From contig JAAYQC010000146.1 of assembly GCA_012519515.1 (NCBI GenBank), forward strand, positions 1-53,046: a stretch of 53,046 nt of DNA. The letters run 5' to 3'. A model generated the notes under the pieces. The model was not told the origin of the DNA and ran no database searches. It was given only the letters and a program-made list of their open reading frames with translations. Source of the DNA: Bacteroidales bacterium (GTDB lineage Bacteria > Bacteroidota > Bacteroidia > Bacteroidales > VadinHA17). Positions within the stretch are counted from its first letter, which is position 1. Each line of letters begins with the position of its first letter. Position numbers and translations under genes: made by a program. This document shows positions 40,588 through 49,404 of this stretch, piece after piece.

Positions 40588-41853
40588 TTATTTCTTCCTA
40601 ATTAATAATTCCGAAATAGAAATTGCACTAATTAATCTAAAGAATTCTACTACCAAAGTTGAATATGCAATTCCAATGATACCATATATTTTATAAAATA
40701 AATAATTAAGTGATATATTAATTAAAGCAGTACCTACACTAATTGCAACAGACAATCTTTCTTTTCGAATTGTTTGTAAAAACAATCCAAATGGGATTAC
40801 ACTGTAGTTAAATACTAAATATAACACTAATACATTCAGTATCTTAGCACTTTCCTCGTATTCAGCGCCTACAAATGTAACAATTGCTATTTTGGAAAAC
40901 AGTATAACAATAATGCAAATTACAACCGAAGGAATCAGCATGAATAAAGTGTGATTATAAAGACTTTTCTTATTGATTGCTGTTTTATCATCAAATCTTT
41001 TTGAATAATGCGGAAACAAACTTAATGATATTGGGCCTCTAATTAACAAGCCTTTTTCAACAATCCTAAATGCCAATGAATATAATCCTACTTTTTCAGG
41101 AGTTGTTAAAAATGAAAGCATTACAAGATCTATTTTGCCACTCAATATTCCTAAAAACTCTAATATTGTGAAATTTAAACCTGATTTAATATATGTTGGA
41201 TTTATTTGTATTCTCGAAAACAAGTTAAATGATAAAATTCTTTTTGATAATTGAATATTAACCAATAGTATAACTAAGCTAATTATCAGATTTATAATTA
41301 TTAGTGACATTATTCCATATCCCAGCTTCAGGAATAATATCGTGAGAGGAACCAATACTAAATTTTTCGCAATGCTTAATATTGCAATGACTTTCATTTT
41401 TTCGAAAGTCTGATATAATGAATTAACAGAGTTTTGAAACCCAATAAATAATAAGGATGAACTGTATACTGCAATATAAACCTTTGTTCCTTTATCATAA
41501 TCAATAAAAAGAACAACAATCAAGCATAATAAAACAGCAAAAAAGGAAAAGAAATTTCTTAATCCTATTGTGCTTTCAATAATATTCCTGGTGTTTTTAA
41601 TATCTTTAGAACTCTCACGTATTACAACTTTATTTAAACCACTGAAAGTAAATACTGAGAATATACCAACATAGGCAAATACCGTATTATAGACACCATA
41701 TCTTTCAGGTCCCAGTAAATTAGGTATATATAGAGCGCCAATAAAAGATATTATTTGTGAAATAATATTTCCTACTGTCAGGTAGCCTATATTTCTAAAA
41801 GTATAATGGTTTAAATAGTTATTACATCTCTGTTTAAGCCTATTATAATTCAT
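40588..41853 (-). CDS. wzx: Oligosaccharide flippase (Wzx-like)
   Basis: 421 aa polytopic membrane protein; NIGYLTVGNIISQIISFIGALYIPNLLGPERYGVYNTVFAYVGIFSVF. Confidence 0.9.
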   Translation of the reverse strand: MNYNRLKQRCNNYLNHYTFRNIGYLTVGNIISQIISFIGALYIPNLLGPERYGVYNTVFAYVGIFSVFTFSGLNKVVIRESSKDIKNTRNIIESTIGLRNFFSFFAVLLCLIVVLFIDYDKGTKVYIAVYSSSLLFIGFQNSVNSLYQTFEKMKVIAILSIAKNLVLVPLTILFLKLGYGIMSLIIINLIISLVILLVNIQLSKRILSFNLFSRIQINPTYIKSGLNFTILEFLGILSGKIDLVMLSFLTTPEKVGLYSLAFRIVEKGLLIRGPISLSLFPHYSKRFDDKTAINKKSLYNHTLFMLIPSVVICIIVILFSKIAIVTFVGAEYEESAKILNVLVLYLVFNYSVIPFGLFLQTIRKERLSVAISVGTALINISLNYLFYKIYGIIGIAYSTLVVEFFRLISAISISELLIRKK

Positions 41854-41960
41854 GATCTTAAATCAGGCTAGTGTTTCCTAAATTTTAATATTATACAATG
41901 CATCCCCAAGGCCTTTGCTTTATAAAACGCGTACATCCCCAGGCAAGATTGAATAGCATT

Positions 41961-41987
41961 AAAAAAGGTGGCAAATGCCCACCTTTT
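41961..41987 (-). terminator. Intrinsic terminator between wzc and wzx
   Basis: Minus strand: AAAAGGTGG-GCATTTG-CCACCTTTTTTAATGC. Confidence 0.78.
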
Positions 41988-42457
41988 ATCTATATTATTT
42001 ATTGCTGTGCATTTCATACGCAGCATTGACTGTTACCGCTTCAGATTATTTACTCTAAACTAAAACTCTAAATGTTGAGAACGACCAACTTGCATTAACT
42101 TAACTATCTATTGGAAGTTAACAGCTAAATCCAAAGTGACTTTAAAAGCAACTCCATTTCAATACAAAACAAAGCTAACATATGAATGATTCCAACAAGT
42201 TTTGCACAAAATCAGTCAGGATCAAGATAATAATTAATAAACCCTGCGGTTCTAATCCACATTTCCCGTATTACATTATTATGCCCTGTAAGGTGGATTA
42301 CAGGATGTTATTCTTCTTTAAGACATAGTCAAAGAGATAGAAAACATTTTATATTATCACATTCGTGACTATTTTATCTGTACTGATACGAATTCTTTAA
42401 GCATGCCAATTTGACATGATAACAAACAATACTAAATTATCAGGTGATCTCCATTAA

Positions 42458-44887
42458 CTAATCATCTGTATAATACTTCTTAGCTTCATCTGAATATCCA
42501 TATCGACCATACCTGCTATGCCCGTAATAGTTATAACCATAATAGTAGCCATAACCACCTGAATATCCATATCGCAAACCATAACCATAATAACCGCTTG
42601 CACTGATGTCGTTAATTACAATCCCAAGGCTTTTAATATTCTCATTACGATGTAGTTCTTCAATAAGTCCAAGCGTATTTTTTGTGGTGTGACGTTGCCG
42701 GACTATGAAAAGATAAAAATCCGTCAGAGGAGAAACAAGAAGTGCATCGGTAACAATAGCAACAGGAGGTGTGTCAATTATTATATAGTCAAATTGTTTT
42801 CTGGCTCTGGCAATAAACTCTTTCATTGCAGGTGAGTCAACCAATTCAGCCGGGTTTGGAGGAACCGGACCTGACGGAGCAAACCACAAGTTTTCAACAA
42901 TAGTTTCATGAATTATTGATTCAAAACTCGACTGTCCAATAAGAAAGTTGCTGACACCATTTTCATTGCTGATACCGAAAACTTTATGTATTCTCGGTTT
43001 TCTAAGGTCAAGTCCGATCAACAACACTTTTTTCCCATTCGCTGCAATAATAGCAGCAAGGTTTATTGAGATAAATGTCTTTCCCTCAGAACTTATAGTT
43101 GAGCTAACCGATATAACAGGGTTTTTTGTATCCTTTAAAAAGTATTTAAGATTTGTACGGATTGACCTGAATGATTCCGAAAGAGTTGAACCAGGCTTTT
43201 CGACAACAGGTATCTCTGTTCTAAGGCTATTATGACCTATAAATCCCAATATTGGGGCTTTGGTAACTTTCTCTATATCCTTTTTATCTATAACTTTTGT
43301 ATTCAGCAGATCGATTAACAGTATTAATAGTGCTGGTATCAATAATCCAAGTGTCAGAGCCATTAAATAGTTTTTTCTTGGTTTCGGACTTATTCGTGAT
43401 GAATTGAAAGTCGTGGCATAATCTATAATCCTGTTATCGGAAACATTTGAAGCCTTCGCGATTCCCGCCTCTGCTTTCTTTTCAAGCAAATAGGTATATA
43501 CTGTATTATTAAGATCAAACTTCCGCTGGATATTGATCAGCCTTCTTTCTGTTCCGGGGAGCCTGCTCAGCTCTGCCTCCACCAATGATATCCTGTGATC
43601 AGCCTCATTAATCGCATTTTCAATATTGTTCATACTGCTGTTTATATTCTCTGCAATAAGAGCCTTGACATCCATAATGCTTTTATCAAATGCCGCAACA
43701 GCGGGAAGGTCTTCAGAGATATTCAATTTCAGTTTACTTTTCTGCTGTTGCAATGTTGCCAACTCGGCAACAAGCCTCTCGAGCGCGGAATTTGTGACGC
43801 CCATTGCTCCGGGAGATACAATGTCACCGGACTCATTGCGCGAATCCACGTAATCCTTAAGATATTCATAGTACTTTTTCTGAAGCAATAAAGAACTCCT
43901 TTCACTTTCATAATTCTCAAGACGGTTTTGAATAACGCTTCCTTCACGGCTCAGGTCCACCAGTTTATTTGAAAGACGGAAATTCTCGAGTGTGTTTTCA
44001 ACGGTTCTCAAAGAGTCGGATATTGTTCCTATCTGCGAATCAATGAATTCAATGGTTTTTTCCGCAGTCTGATTCTTTACCTCAAGCCCCTGAAGCAGAT
44101 ATACTTCCATCAGTCTGTTAAGGTAATCCACTTCCTGTTCCGGCACAAAGCCGCTTACTGATAAAGTAACAAGCGTGGCCTCTTCTTCAAATGGTATAAC
44201 GCTGAGCTTTCTCCGGTACCGGTTTGCAAGTGATGCAGGGCTTACAAAGTAAAAATAGTACCTGTTGGAGGCTGCGGGGTCAAACGAGAACAGATCGGAA
44301 TACCGTACAATAGTGAAGTCAAATCCCATCTCATTGAAGCGTTCACCAAATGCAAGAGTTTTACTGAACTTCGGATCCCCGTCAATGTCAAGTTTATAAC
44401 TGTCAGATGACAGGATCCTGATCGAAACCGGCAATCCAACTGTCTGGTTTTGTATAGAATCATAAAGCACTCTGAATGGAGTATTCTTATACATTCTCGA
44501 TTCAGCAATACCTCTTTTCCCGACACCCACATACTCAACATGAAAATCATGCAGTTCCTGCATTACCCTGTAGTTCAGGCTGAAAGATTTTAAAATCCCT
44601 ATTTCGTTTTTCAGGTTCTGGTCGCTCCTGAATGCACTGCTTCCGGGGAATATACTCCCAATATCCGATGTCCCACCCCCAAACTGATCATCCTTTATCA
44701 ACATAGTGGAAGAAACGGTATAAACCTCTTCCGACCACCGGTTTATACCATAAGCAATGCTCAGGGCGAGGAAGAGGGCGATGGCGAACCAGTACCAGTT
44801 GCTCAGGAATAAGGAAAAGTAGCGCTTGAAGTCTATGCTTTCCTCATCGGGAAGAGTGTAGTAGCTATTTGAGGGGTTTGAGTTCAT
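42458..44887 (-). CDS. wzc: Wzc-like bacterial tyrosine kinase / chain-length regulator
   Basis: 809 aa; N- and C-terminal TM segments, BY-kinase motifs (SSTISSEGKTFISINLAA, VLLIGLDLRKPRIHKVFG, FDYIIIDTPPVAIVTDALL) and Tyr-rich tail. Confidence 0.95.
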   Translation of the reverse strand: MNSNPSNSYYTLPDEESIDFKRYFSLFLSNWYWFAIALFLALSIAYGINRWSEEVYTVSSTMLIKDDQFGGGTSDIGSIFPGSSAFRSDQNLKNEIGILKSFSLNYRVMQELHDFHVEYVGVGKRGIAESRMYKNTPFRVLYDSIQNQTVGLPVSIRILSSDSYKLDIDGDPKFSKTLAFGERFNEMGFDFTIVRYSDLFSFDPAASNRYYFYFVSPASLANRYRRKLSVIPFEEEATLVTLSVSGFVPEQEVDYLNRLMEVYLLQGLEVKNQTAEKTIEFIDSQIGTISDSLRTVENTLENFRLSNKLVDLSREGSVIQNRLENYESERSSLLLQKKYYEYLKDYVDSRNESGDIVSPGAMGVTNSALERLVAELATLQQQKSKLKLNISEDLPAVAAFDKSIMDVKALIAENINSSMNNIENAINEADHRISLVEAELSRLPGTERRLINIQRKFDLNNTVYTYLLEKKAEAGIAKASNVSDNRIIDYATTFNSSRISPKPRKNYLMALTLGLLIPALLILLIDLLNTKVIDKKDIEKVTKAPILGFIGHNSLRTEIPVVEKPGSTLSESFRSIRTNLKYFLKDTKNPVISVSSTISSEGKTFISINLAAIIAANGKKVLLIGLDLRKPRIHKVFGISNENGVSNFLIGQSSFESIIHETIVENLWFAPSGPVPPNPAELVDSPAMKEFIARARKQFDYIIIDTPPVAIVTDALLVSPLTDFYLFIVRQRHTTKNTLGLIEELHRNENIKSLGIVINDISASGYYGYGLRYGYSGGYGYYYGYNYYGHSRYGRYGYSDEAKKYYTDD

Positions 44888-44901
44888 AGGATTTATGGTT
44901 C

Positions 44902-45690
44902 TTATCTTTTTCCAAAATAATTAATCAGCAACAATGTCGTTGTCAGCACTCCGGTGAAGGTCGAAATAATGAAGGAGATTGTTGGAAGGTTTTGGTTGAA
45001 TATCTTTTGTTTAACAGGTTCGACTATGACAACATCGTTTGGAAGAAGGAAATATGCTTCACTGGAAAGCAGATTCTTATCCTGCAGATTAAGGTTGTAG
45101 GTTCTGGTTCCCTGATCTGTTGGACGAACGACCAGTACCTTATCGCGACGTCCATAATCGCTTACACCGCCTGCACGACCAATTGCCTCAAGAACGGTCA
45201 GGTAATTATTATAGTTAACATAAGATCCCGGCCCATTGACCTCCCCTATTACGGTGAATTTGAAACTTAACAACTTGCATTCTACTGTAGCACCTGTGAA
45301 AACCTGTTCTGCCTTTGCCTGCAATAGTTTCCTTGTTTCTTCAAGAGTGAGATCACTAACTTTAACTGTGCCAATTACCGGAAGGATTATGTTCCCTTCT
45401 GAGTTAATATCAAAACCGTAAATATATCCACCGGCTTCCGACTGCCCGTAATTCATGTTCTGACTCAACTGTGAGGATGTCAGGAAATCCTTGATCGACC
45501 CGTCGGGTGTCATTGCCTTTGCAGTGATATACAATATGTCCCGGGGCTGAAGCTTATAGTTTGGGATCTCCATCGTGAAGGAATCACCACCTGTTTCAGG
45601 AAGATTACTCAGGTAAGCAAGTTTCTCCTGGGAAGTACAGGCGCTTAAAAGCAGAATAATAACTGCTGTGAGGTGGTATCTTATCTTCAT
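44902..45690 (-). CDS. wza: Polysaccharide export lipoprotein (Wza-like)
   Basis: 262 aa; lipobox LLLSACTS, YKLQPRDILYITAKAM, VTVLEAIGRAGGVSDYGRRDKVLVVR-type SLBB region. Confidence 0.93.
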   Translation of the reverse strand: MKIRYHLTAVIILLLSACTSQEKLAYLSNLPETGGDSFTMEIPNYKLQPRDILYITAKAMTPDGSIKDFLTSSQLSQNMNYGQSEAGGYIYGFDINSEGNIILPVIGTVKVSDLTLEETRKLLQAKAEQVFTGATVECKLLSFKFTVIGEVNGPGSYVNYNNYLTVLEAIGRAGGVSDYGRRDKVLVVRPTDQGTRTYNLNLQDKNLLSSEAYFLLPNDVVIVEPVKQKIFNQNLPTISFIISTFTGVLTTTLLLINYFGKR

Positions 45691-45980
45691 GGGGTGGCGT
45701 TTATCGGGATTGGTTTACTATTTGTTTTCTTTGCTTGTCTTTTTTGACTTATCATTTATAGTTCTCCGCTAGCCGGGATTTGCGTTACCCCGGGAGTCCG
45801 GAACTTATTTCAAATATCAATTTACAGAGTTTTCCAAAAGCATATTTTATTGTATATTTCAAGAGCCTCAAATCTAAGGACTTTCATTCTATTTCCAAAA
45901 ATCAGGCAACGTTGAACGACAAACACTTTAACATGCTTTCGCCCCGTCAGTCACAGAGCGTTGTCTGGCTAACTAGCTGA

Positions 45981-46018
45981 AGTTTAAAGGTTAAAGTTCA
46001 AAGTTCAAAGTTTAAACC
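45981..46018. repeat. TTCAAAG/TTTAAAC degenerate heptamer repeat
   Basis: gtttaaaggttaaagttcaaagttcaaagtttaaacctc. Confidence 0.7.
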
Positions 46019-46020
46019 TC

Positions 46021-46192
46021 AGCACCTCGATTTTCCCTCATCTCTCCCCTTCTCCTCTTCTCCCATTCACTTCTTCTCTCCCCTTCTCCCATTCACCCAT
46101 TCACCTCATCTCATCCATTCTCCCCTTCCCCCATTCTCCCTTTCCCCCATTCTCCCATTCACCTCTTCTCCCCCCATCCACCTCCTTTTACT
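46021..46192. repeat. Pyrimidine-rich tract (CTCCCCTTCTCCCATTCACC-type units)
   Basis: About 170 nt almost free of G on the plus strand, made of TTCTCCC/ATTCACC-like 6-8-mers. Confidence 0.85.
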
Positions 46193-46733
46193 GCTCTCCG
46201 TCACATTTCCACAGCGGTAAAAGCTCCTCCGGCTGGAAATGCGCCAGGTGTTCTTCTGCCTCATGAGGTTCGAGCACAATATAACTAACCTTCCGCCCAA
46301 CCATCTCTTCGGCCTGAACAATTTTACGGACAAGATATTCACGGTCGATATCAGCTCCTACAAGAATCAGCTCCATCACGGGGCTGTCCTTTCCCCGGGC
46401 GAAATCGCCGGTGAGATAAACACAATCAAGATTGCCAAGCCGGTGTATGACTTTCTCTATCACACGGTCAATGCCTGTCTCCTTTAATATAATGCTGTGA
46501 ATATCCTGAAAAAGGGGATGACTGCAATTAGCCTGATAAACCTTTTTGTTTCCGTCGGTATAGGAATTTAACAATCCGGCTCCTTCAAAGCGGTTCAATT
46601 CAACACGTATGGCATTGGATGACTCCCCGAACTCCGACTCCAGACCCCTAAGGTGAGCCCTGGTACTACTGTTTAGGAAAAACTTCTTCAACAGCTTAAT
46701 GCGGGTTCGGGATGTGACTAGACTGTCGAGCAT
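46188..46733 (-). CDS. HTH (ArsR-like) regulator with nucleotidyltransferase-like C-terminal domain
   Basis: 181 aa; N-terminal winged-helix FFLNSSTRAHLRGLESEFGESSNAIRVELNRFEGAGLL; C-terminal VYLTGDFARGKDSPVMELILVG resembles the MNT GSxARG motif. Confidence 0.75.
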   Translation of the reverse strand: MLDSLVTSRTRIKLLKKFFLNSSTRAHLRGLESEFGESSNAIRVELNRFEGAGLLNSYTDGNKKVYQANCSHPLFQDIHSIILKETGIDRVIEKVIHRLGNLDCVYLTGDFARGKDSPVMELILVGADIDREYLVRKIVQAEEMVGRKVSYIVLEPHEAEEHLAHFQPEELLPLWKCDGEQ

Positions 46734-46920
46734 CAGGTTCAGTTATTGAGTAACAAATTTACTCGATGTTTGAAAAAAACAAATCATTTTATAAAAATTG
46801 TTTGTAAATAAATGAGAACTTAGCGACAAATAGTTGAAAGTTAATAGTTGAAAAGTTGAAAGTGAAAAGTTAAAAGTGAAAAGTTAAAAAGGTTGAACAT
46901 GAAGCGTTTAGTGTTCGGAA

Positions 46921-46988
46921 GCAGGGACCGCAAGATAATGTATAATGTATTATAGGCGATGTGCCTCATTGAAAGAGACCGCAAGACA
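46921..46988. repeat. Copy of the GGCGATGTGCC / GCAAGAC dispersed repeat
   Basis: taatgtataatgtattataggcgatgtgcctcattgaaagagaccgcaagac. Confidence 0.75.
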
Positions 46989-47017
46989 ACTATTGAGAAG
47001 GATTGTCGGTTTAGGGC

Positions 47018-47305
47018 TTAACTGAAGGGATAATTGTGAAGGTAGGTATCTGGTCTGTCTGTTTCAGAACTATAAAATAAGTTATTTGGTACAGAAGGTA
47101 AAAAAAGGGCATTATGGTTTTTCCTCCTTTTACCAGGGTACCTGTATTTGGGTTTTGGTTTTTTCTTTGTTTCTGGAGGCTTGCTGAGCATCCTGTTGGG
47201 ACCGTGATAACATGCAAAGCTGCGCCTGGAACATGATTCAAGACTAACAGTAACTATAAGCAACATCAATAAGAGTTTCATTATAATTCCTGATAGCTTT
47301 TTCAT
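47018..47305 (-). CDS. Small predicted lipoprotein, basic/proline-rich
   Basis: 95 aa; hydrophobic N-terminus with LLIVTVSLESCS lipobox; KPPETKKKPKPKYRYPGKRRK. Confidence 0.5.
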   Translation of the reverse strand: MKKLSGIIMKLLLMLLIVTVSLESCSRRSFACYHGPNRMLSKPPETKKKPKPKYRYPGKRRKNHNALFLPSVPNNLFYSSETDRPDTYLHNYPFS

Positions 47306-47333
47306 TTTAGCATAAATAAATTCACTTTTTTAT

Positions 47334-47796
47334 CTACAAACGATATGCCGGATAATATATTATTATTGGAGGAACAAGATCACTGTCACCAGAAATTAAC
47401 ATGGCCATATTATATTTATCTTGAAATGCATCGATCATCATCTGTGTTGCAATATTGACATCTGTCATCTTTTCATGAAAAGTCGGCCAAATATTACCAC
47501 ATTGTCTGCATTCCGTTGTATTCCTTTGATAATTACCATAAAATACTTTAATGCCAACAGATTCAAGGGCTTCAATATAGATAGATTGCCTTTTTTGTTT
47601 GTCGGGATCATTACTAATTCTGCTTGTGAAATACTTTACTTCAATAAGTTCCTGGTTTTTCTTAAGAAGATTGCTTGCTATTTTTTTAATATTTACAATA
47701 ATCTAAATTGGCTTCAAACAGGCCAAAATACAAGTTAAACCCATCAACATATACGATTATTTTTTCTATTTTGGAGCTATTATTTGCTGAATTCAT
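47334..47796 (-). pseudogene. NYN-domain (LabA/PIN-like) protein, frameshifted and C-terminally truncated
   Basis: Minus strand: MNSANNSSKIEKIIVYVDGFNLYFGLFEANLDYCKY* then, shifted at an A7 run, KKIASNLLKKNQELIEVKYFTSRISNDPDKQKRQSIYIEALESVGIKVFYGNYQRNTTECRQCGNIWPTFHEKMTDVNIATQMMIDAFQDKYNMAMLISGDSDLVPPIIIYYPAYRL*. Confidence 0.8.
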
Positions 47797-47830
47797 AATA
47801 ATTGTATATCTTGTGTAAAACAAAAACATC

Positions 47831-47884
47831 GTTAAAGATAGCATCTTTAACCCGACGCTCCGAAAGGAGCGTTTCTTTTTTTAC
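47831..47884. terminator. Bidirectional terminator-like double hairpin
   Basis: GTTAAAGAT-AGC-ATCTTTAAC (47831..47851) and ACGCTCC-GAAA-GGAGCGT (47855..47872) followed by TTCTTTTTTT; the minus side has GATGTTTTTGTTTT. Confidence 0.75.
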
Positions 47885-48085
47885 TATAATTTATTTAAAT
47901 ACAGTTCTTCCGGCAGGTTTATAGTAGCTTTTGATTATTAGTTCATTATTGACTATTGAACTTGTTTGGCACTTAGCGTGAAGGCGTAATTCCAGACTCG
48001 GTGCCGGGGGAGGTTTATGACGGTTTCCCTGTCCTGTTTTTCAAATAGTTCTCCAGGAAGGAGCTTATTGTTTTTTTAAGAATTT

Positions 48086-48161
48086 AGGCGATGTGCCGCA
48101 TTGGTATAGACTTGCAAGACCTGCATGACCGCGACCGAAGGGAGCCAGACCGAAGGGAGCT
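48086..48161. repeat. Copy of the GGCGATGTGCCGCATTGG / GCAAGACC / CCGAAGGGAG dispersed repeat
   Basis: aggcgatgtgccgcattggtatagacttgcaagacctgcatgaccgcgaccgaagggagccagaccgaagggagc; runs into the MFS stop codon. Confidence 0.8.
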
Positions 48162-49404
48162 ACTCCGTCATATCTGCCGTCCGCGGTTTTAGAAAGGCAA
48201 GTAGCAGAATCAATGCAGCCATTACCGGGATTGCAAGCAGAGCCATGTCGCGGCCAAGATTTCCAGCATCGGTCGACTTGCCAAGCCATTCCGTGATCAA
48301 AGCGCCTGCAAAGACTCCCGTCATGTTCATCAGACCGTAACCGGCAGCACGGCGCCGCGGTGAAACAAACTGGCAAAGGATGGGCATGTTATTAGAATCA
48401 AACATGCCAAAGCCTATCCCGAAGAGTATCCCTCCTGAAAGCACACTGATCAATCCTCCCCCGAATCCGATCAGGAAGAGAGCCGGAATAGTAAGAGACA
48501 AGCCTATTGCACCCGTGTAGATCCTCCCCCGGAGGTTTTTCATTATCCACCTGTCAGCAATGATGCCTCCCGCAATCACACCAATGAATGATGAAACTGC
48601 AATTGTTATTGTGCTGAGAGGTCCGGCAACCGACATGTCAATAGCGAGTGTCTGGGAGAAAAGTGTTGGAAGCCAGTTCTTTATTGCCCATCCCGGAAAG
48701 CTTGGGACTGCAAAGTAAAACAGGATGATCCAGAAGCTTATGGTACCCAGCAGCATTCCCAGACTATGCTTAACTGATCTGAATATTCCCATGCTGCCTG
48801 CTTTTTCCGGCCGGGGAAGCGCATGCTCTCTTTGTTCAAAGAGAAGCAATGCAAGAATAAGGCTGTAAACAATGCCTATCAGGCCAAATGTGTGAAAAGC
48901 GGTTTGCCACGACCAGGCGCTTGCCACCGTGGCGCCGAAACCACCCAGGGCCTGACCGGCATACAGACCGGTCATGTGTATCCCGACTGCAAGGGAACGG
49001 GTGTTTCCCCGGTGGTAATCGGCTATCAGTGCAAGTCCTGCCGGGATATACAATGCCTCACTTATTCCCATTATGGCACGCAGTACCATCAGTTGATTGA
49101 AGCTTGAAGCATAGCCCATCGCGAGTGTCACTGACGACCATACACCAAGGCTGGCGATAATCAGCCATTTCCTGTTGACCCTGTCGGCTATCAGCCCGGC
49201 CATCGGCGACATAAGACCATAGATCCATAGGAAAATTGCAAGAAGACGGCCGAAATTCTCCGCGGTCTGCAATTCACTGATGTCAATCATCATTGCCGGC
49301 TTCATGGTCGACAACATCTGGCGGTCCATATAATTCAGCAGGGCAACTCCCCAGAGCAATCCCACCACCATCCATGGATACCATGATTTCTTTTTCAGTT
49401 CCAT
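48160..49404 (-). CDS. MFS transporter (possibly NanT-like sialic acid transporter)
   Basis: 414 aa, about 12 TM; NYMDRQMLSTMKPAMMID, GLIADRVNRKWLI, RAIMGISEALYIPAGLALIADYHRGNTRSLAVG. Confidence 0.9.
   Translation of the reverse strand: MELKKKSWYPWMVVGLLWGVALLNYMDRQMLSTMKPAMMIDISELQTAENFGRLLAIFLWIYGLMSPMAGLIADRVNRKWLIIASLGVWSSVTLAMGYASSFNQLMVLRAIMGISEALYIPAGLALIADYHRGNTRSLAVGIHMTGLYAGQALGGFGATVASAWSWQTAFHTFGLIGIVYSLILALLLFEQREHALPRPEKAGSMGIFRSVKHSLGMLLGTISFWIILFYFAVPSFPGWAIKNWLPTLFSQTLAIDMSVAGPLSTITIAVSSFIGVIAGGIIADRWIMKNLRGRIYTGAIGLSLTIPALFLIGFGGGLISVLSGGILFGIGFGMFDSNNMPILCQFVSPRRRAAGYGLMNMTGVFAGALITEWLGKSTDAGNLGRDMALLAIPVMAALILLLAFLKPRTADMTE

Noticed and set aside
46188-46733. Toxin-antitoxin (MNT/HEPN) interpretation of the NTase-like protein
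   Set aside because: The NTase motif is degenerate, it is fused to an HTH, and no HEPN partner is adjacent.
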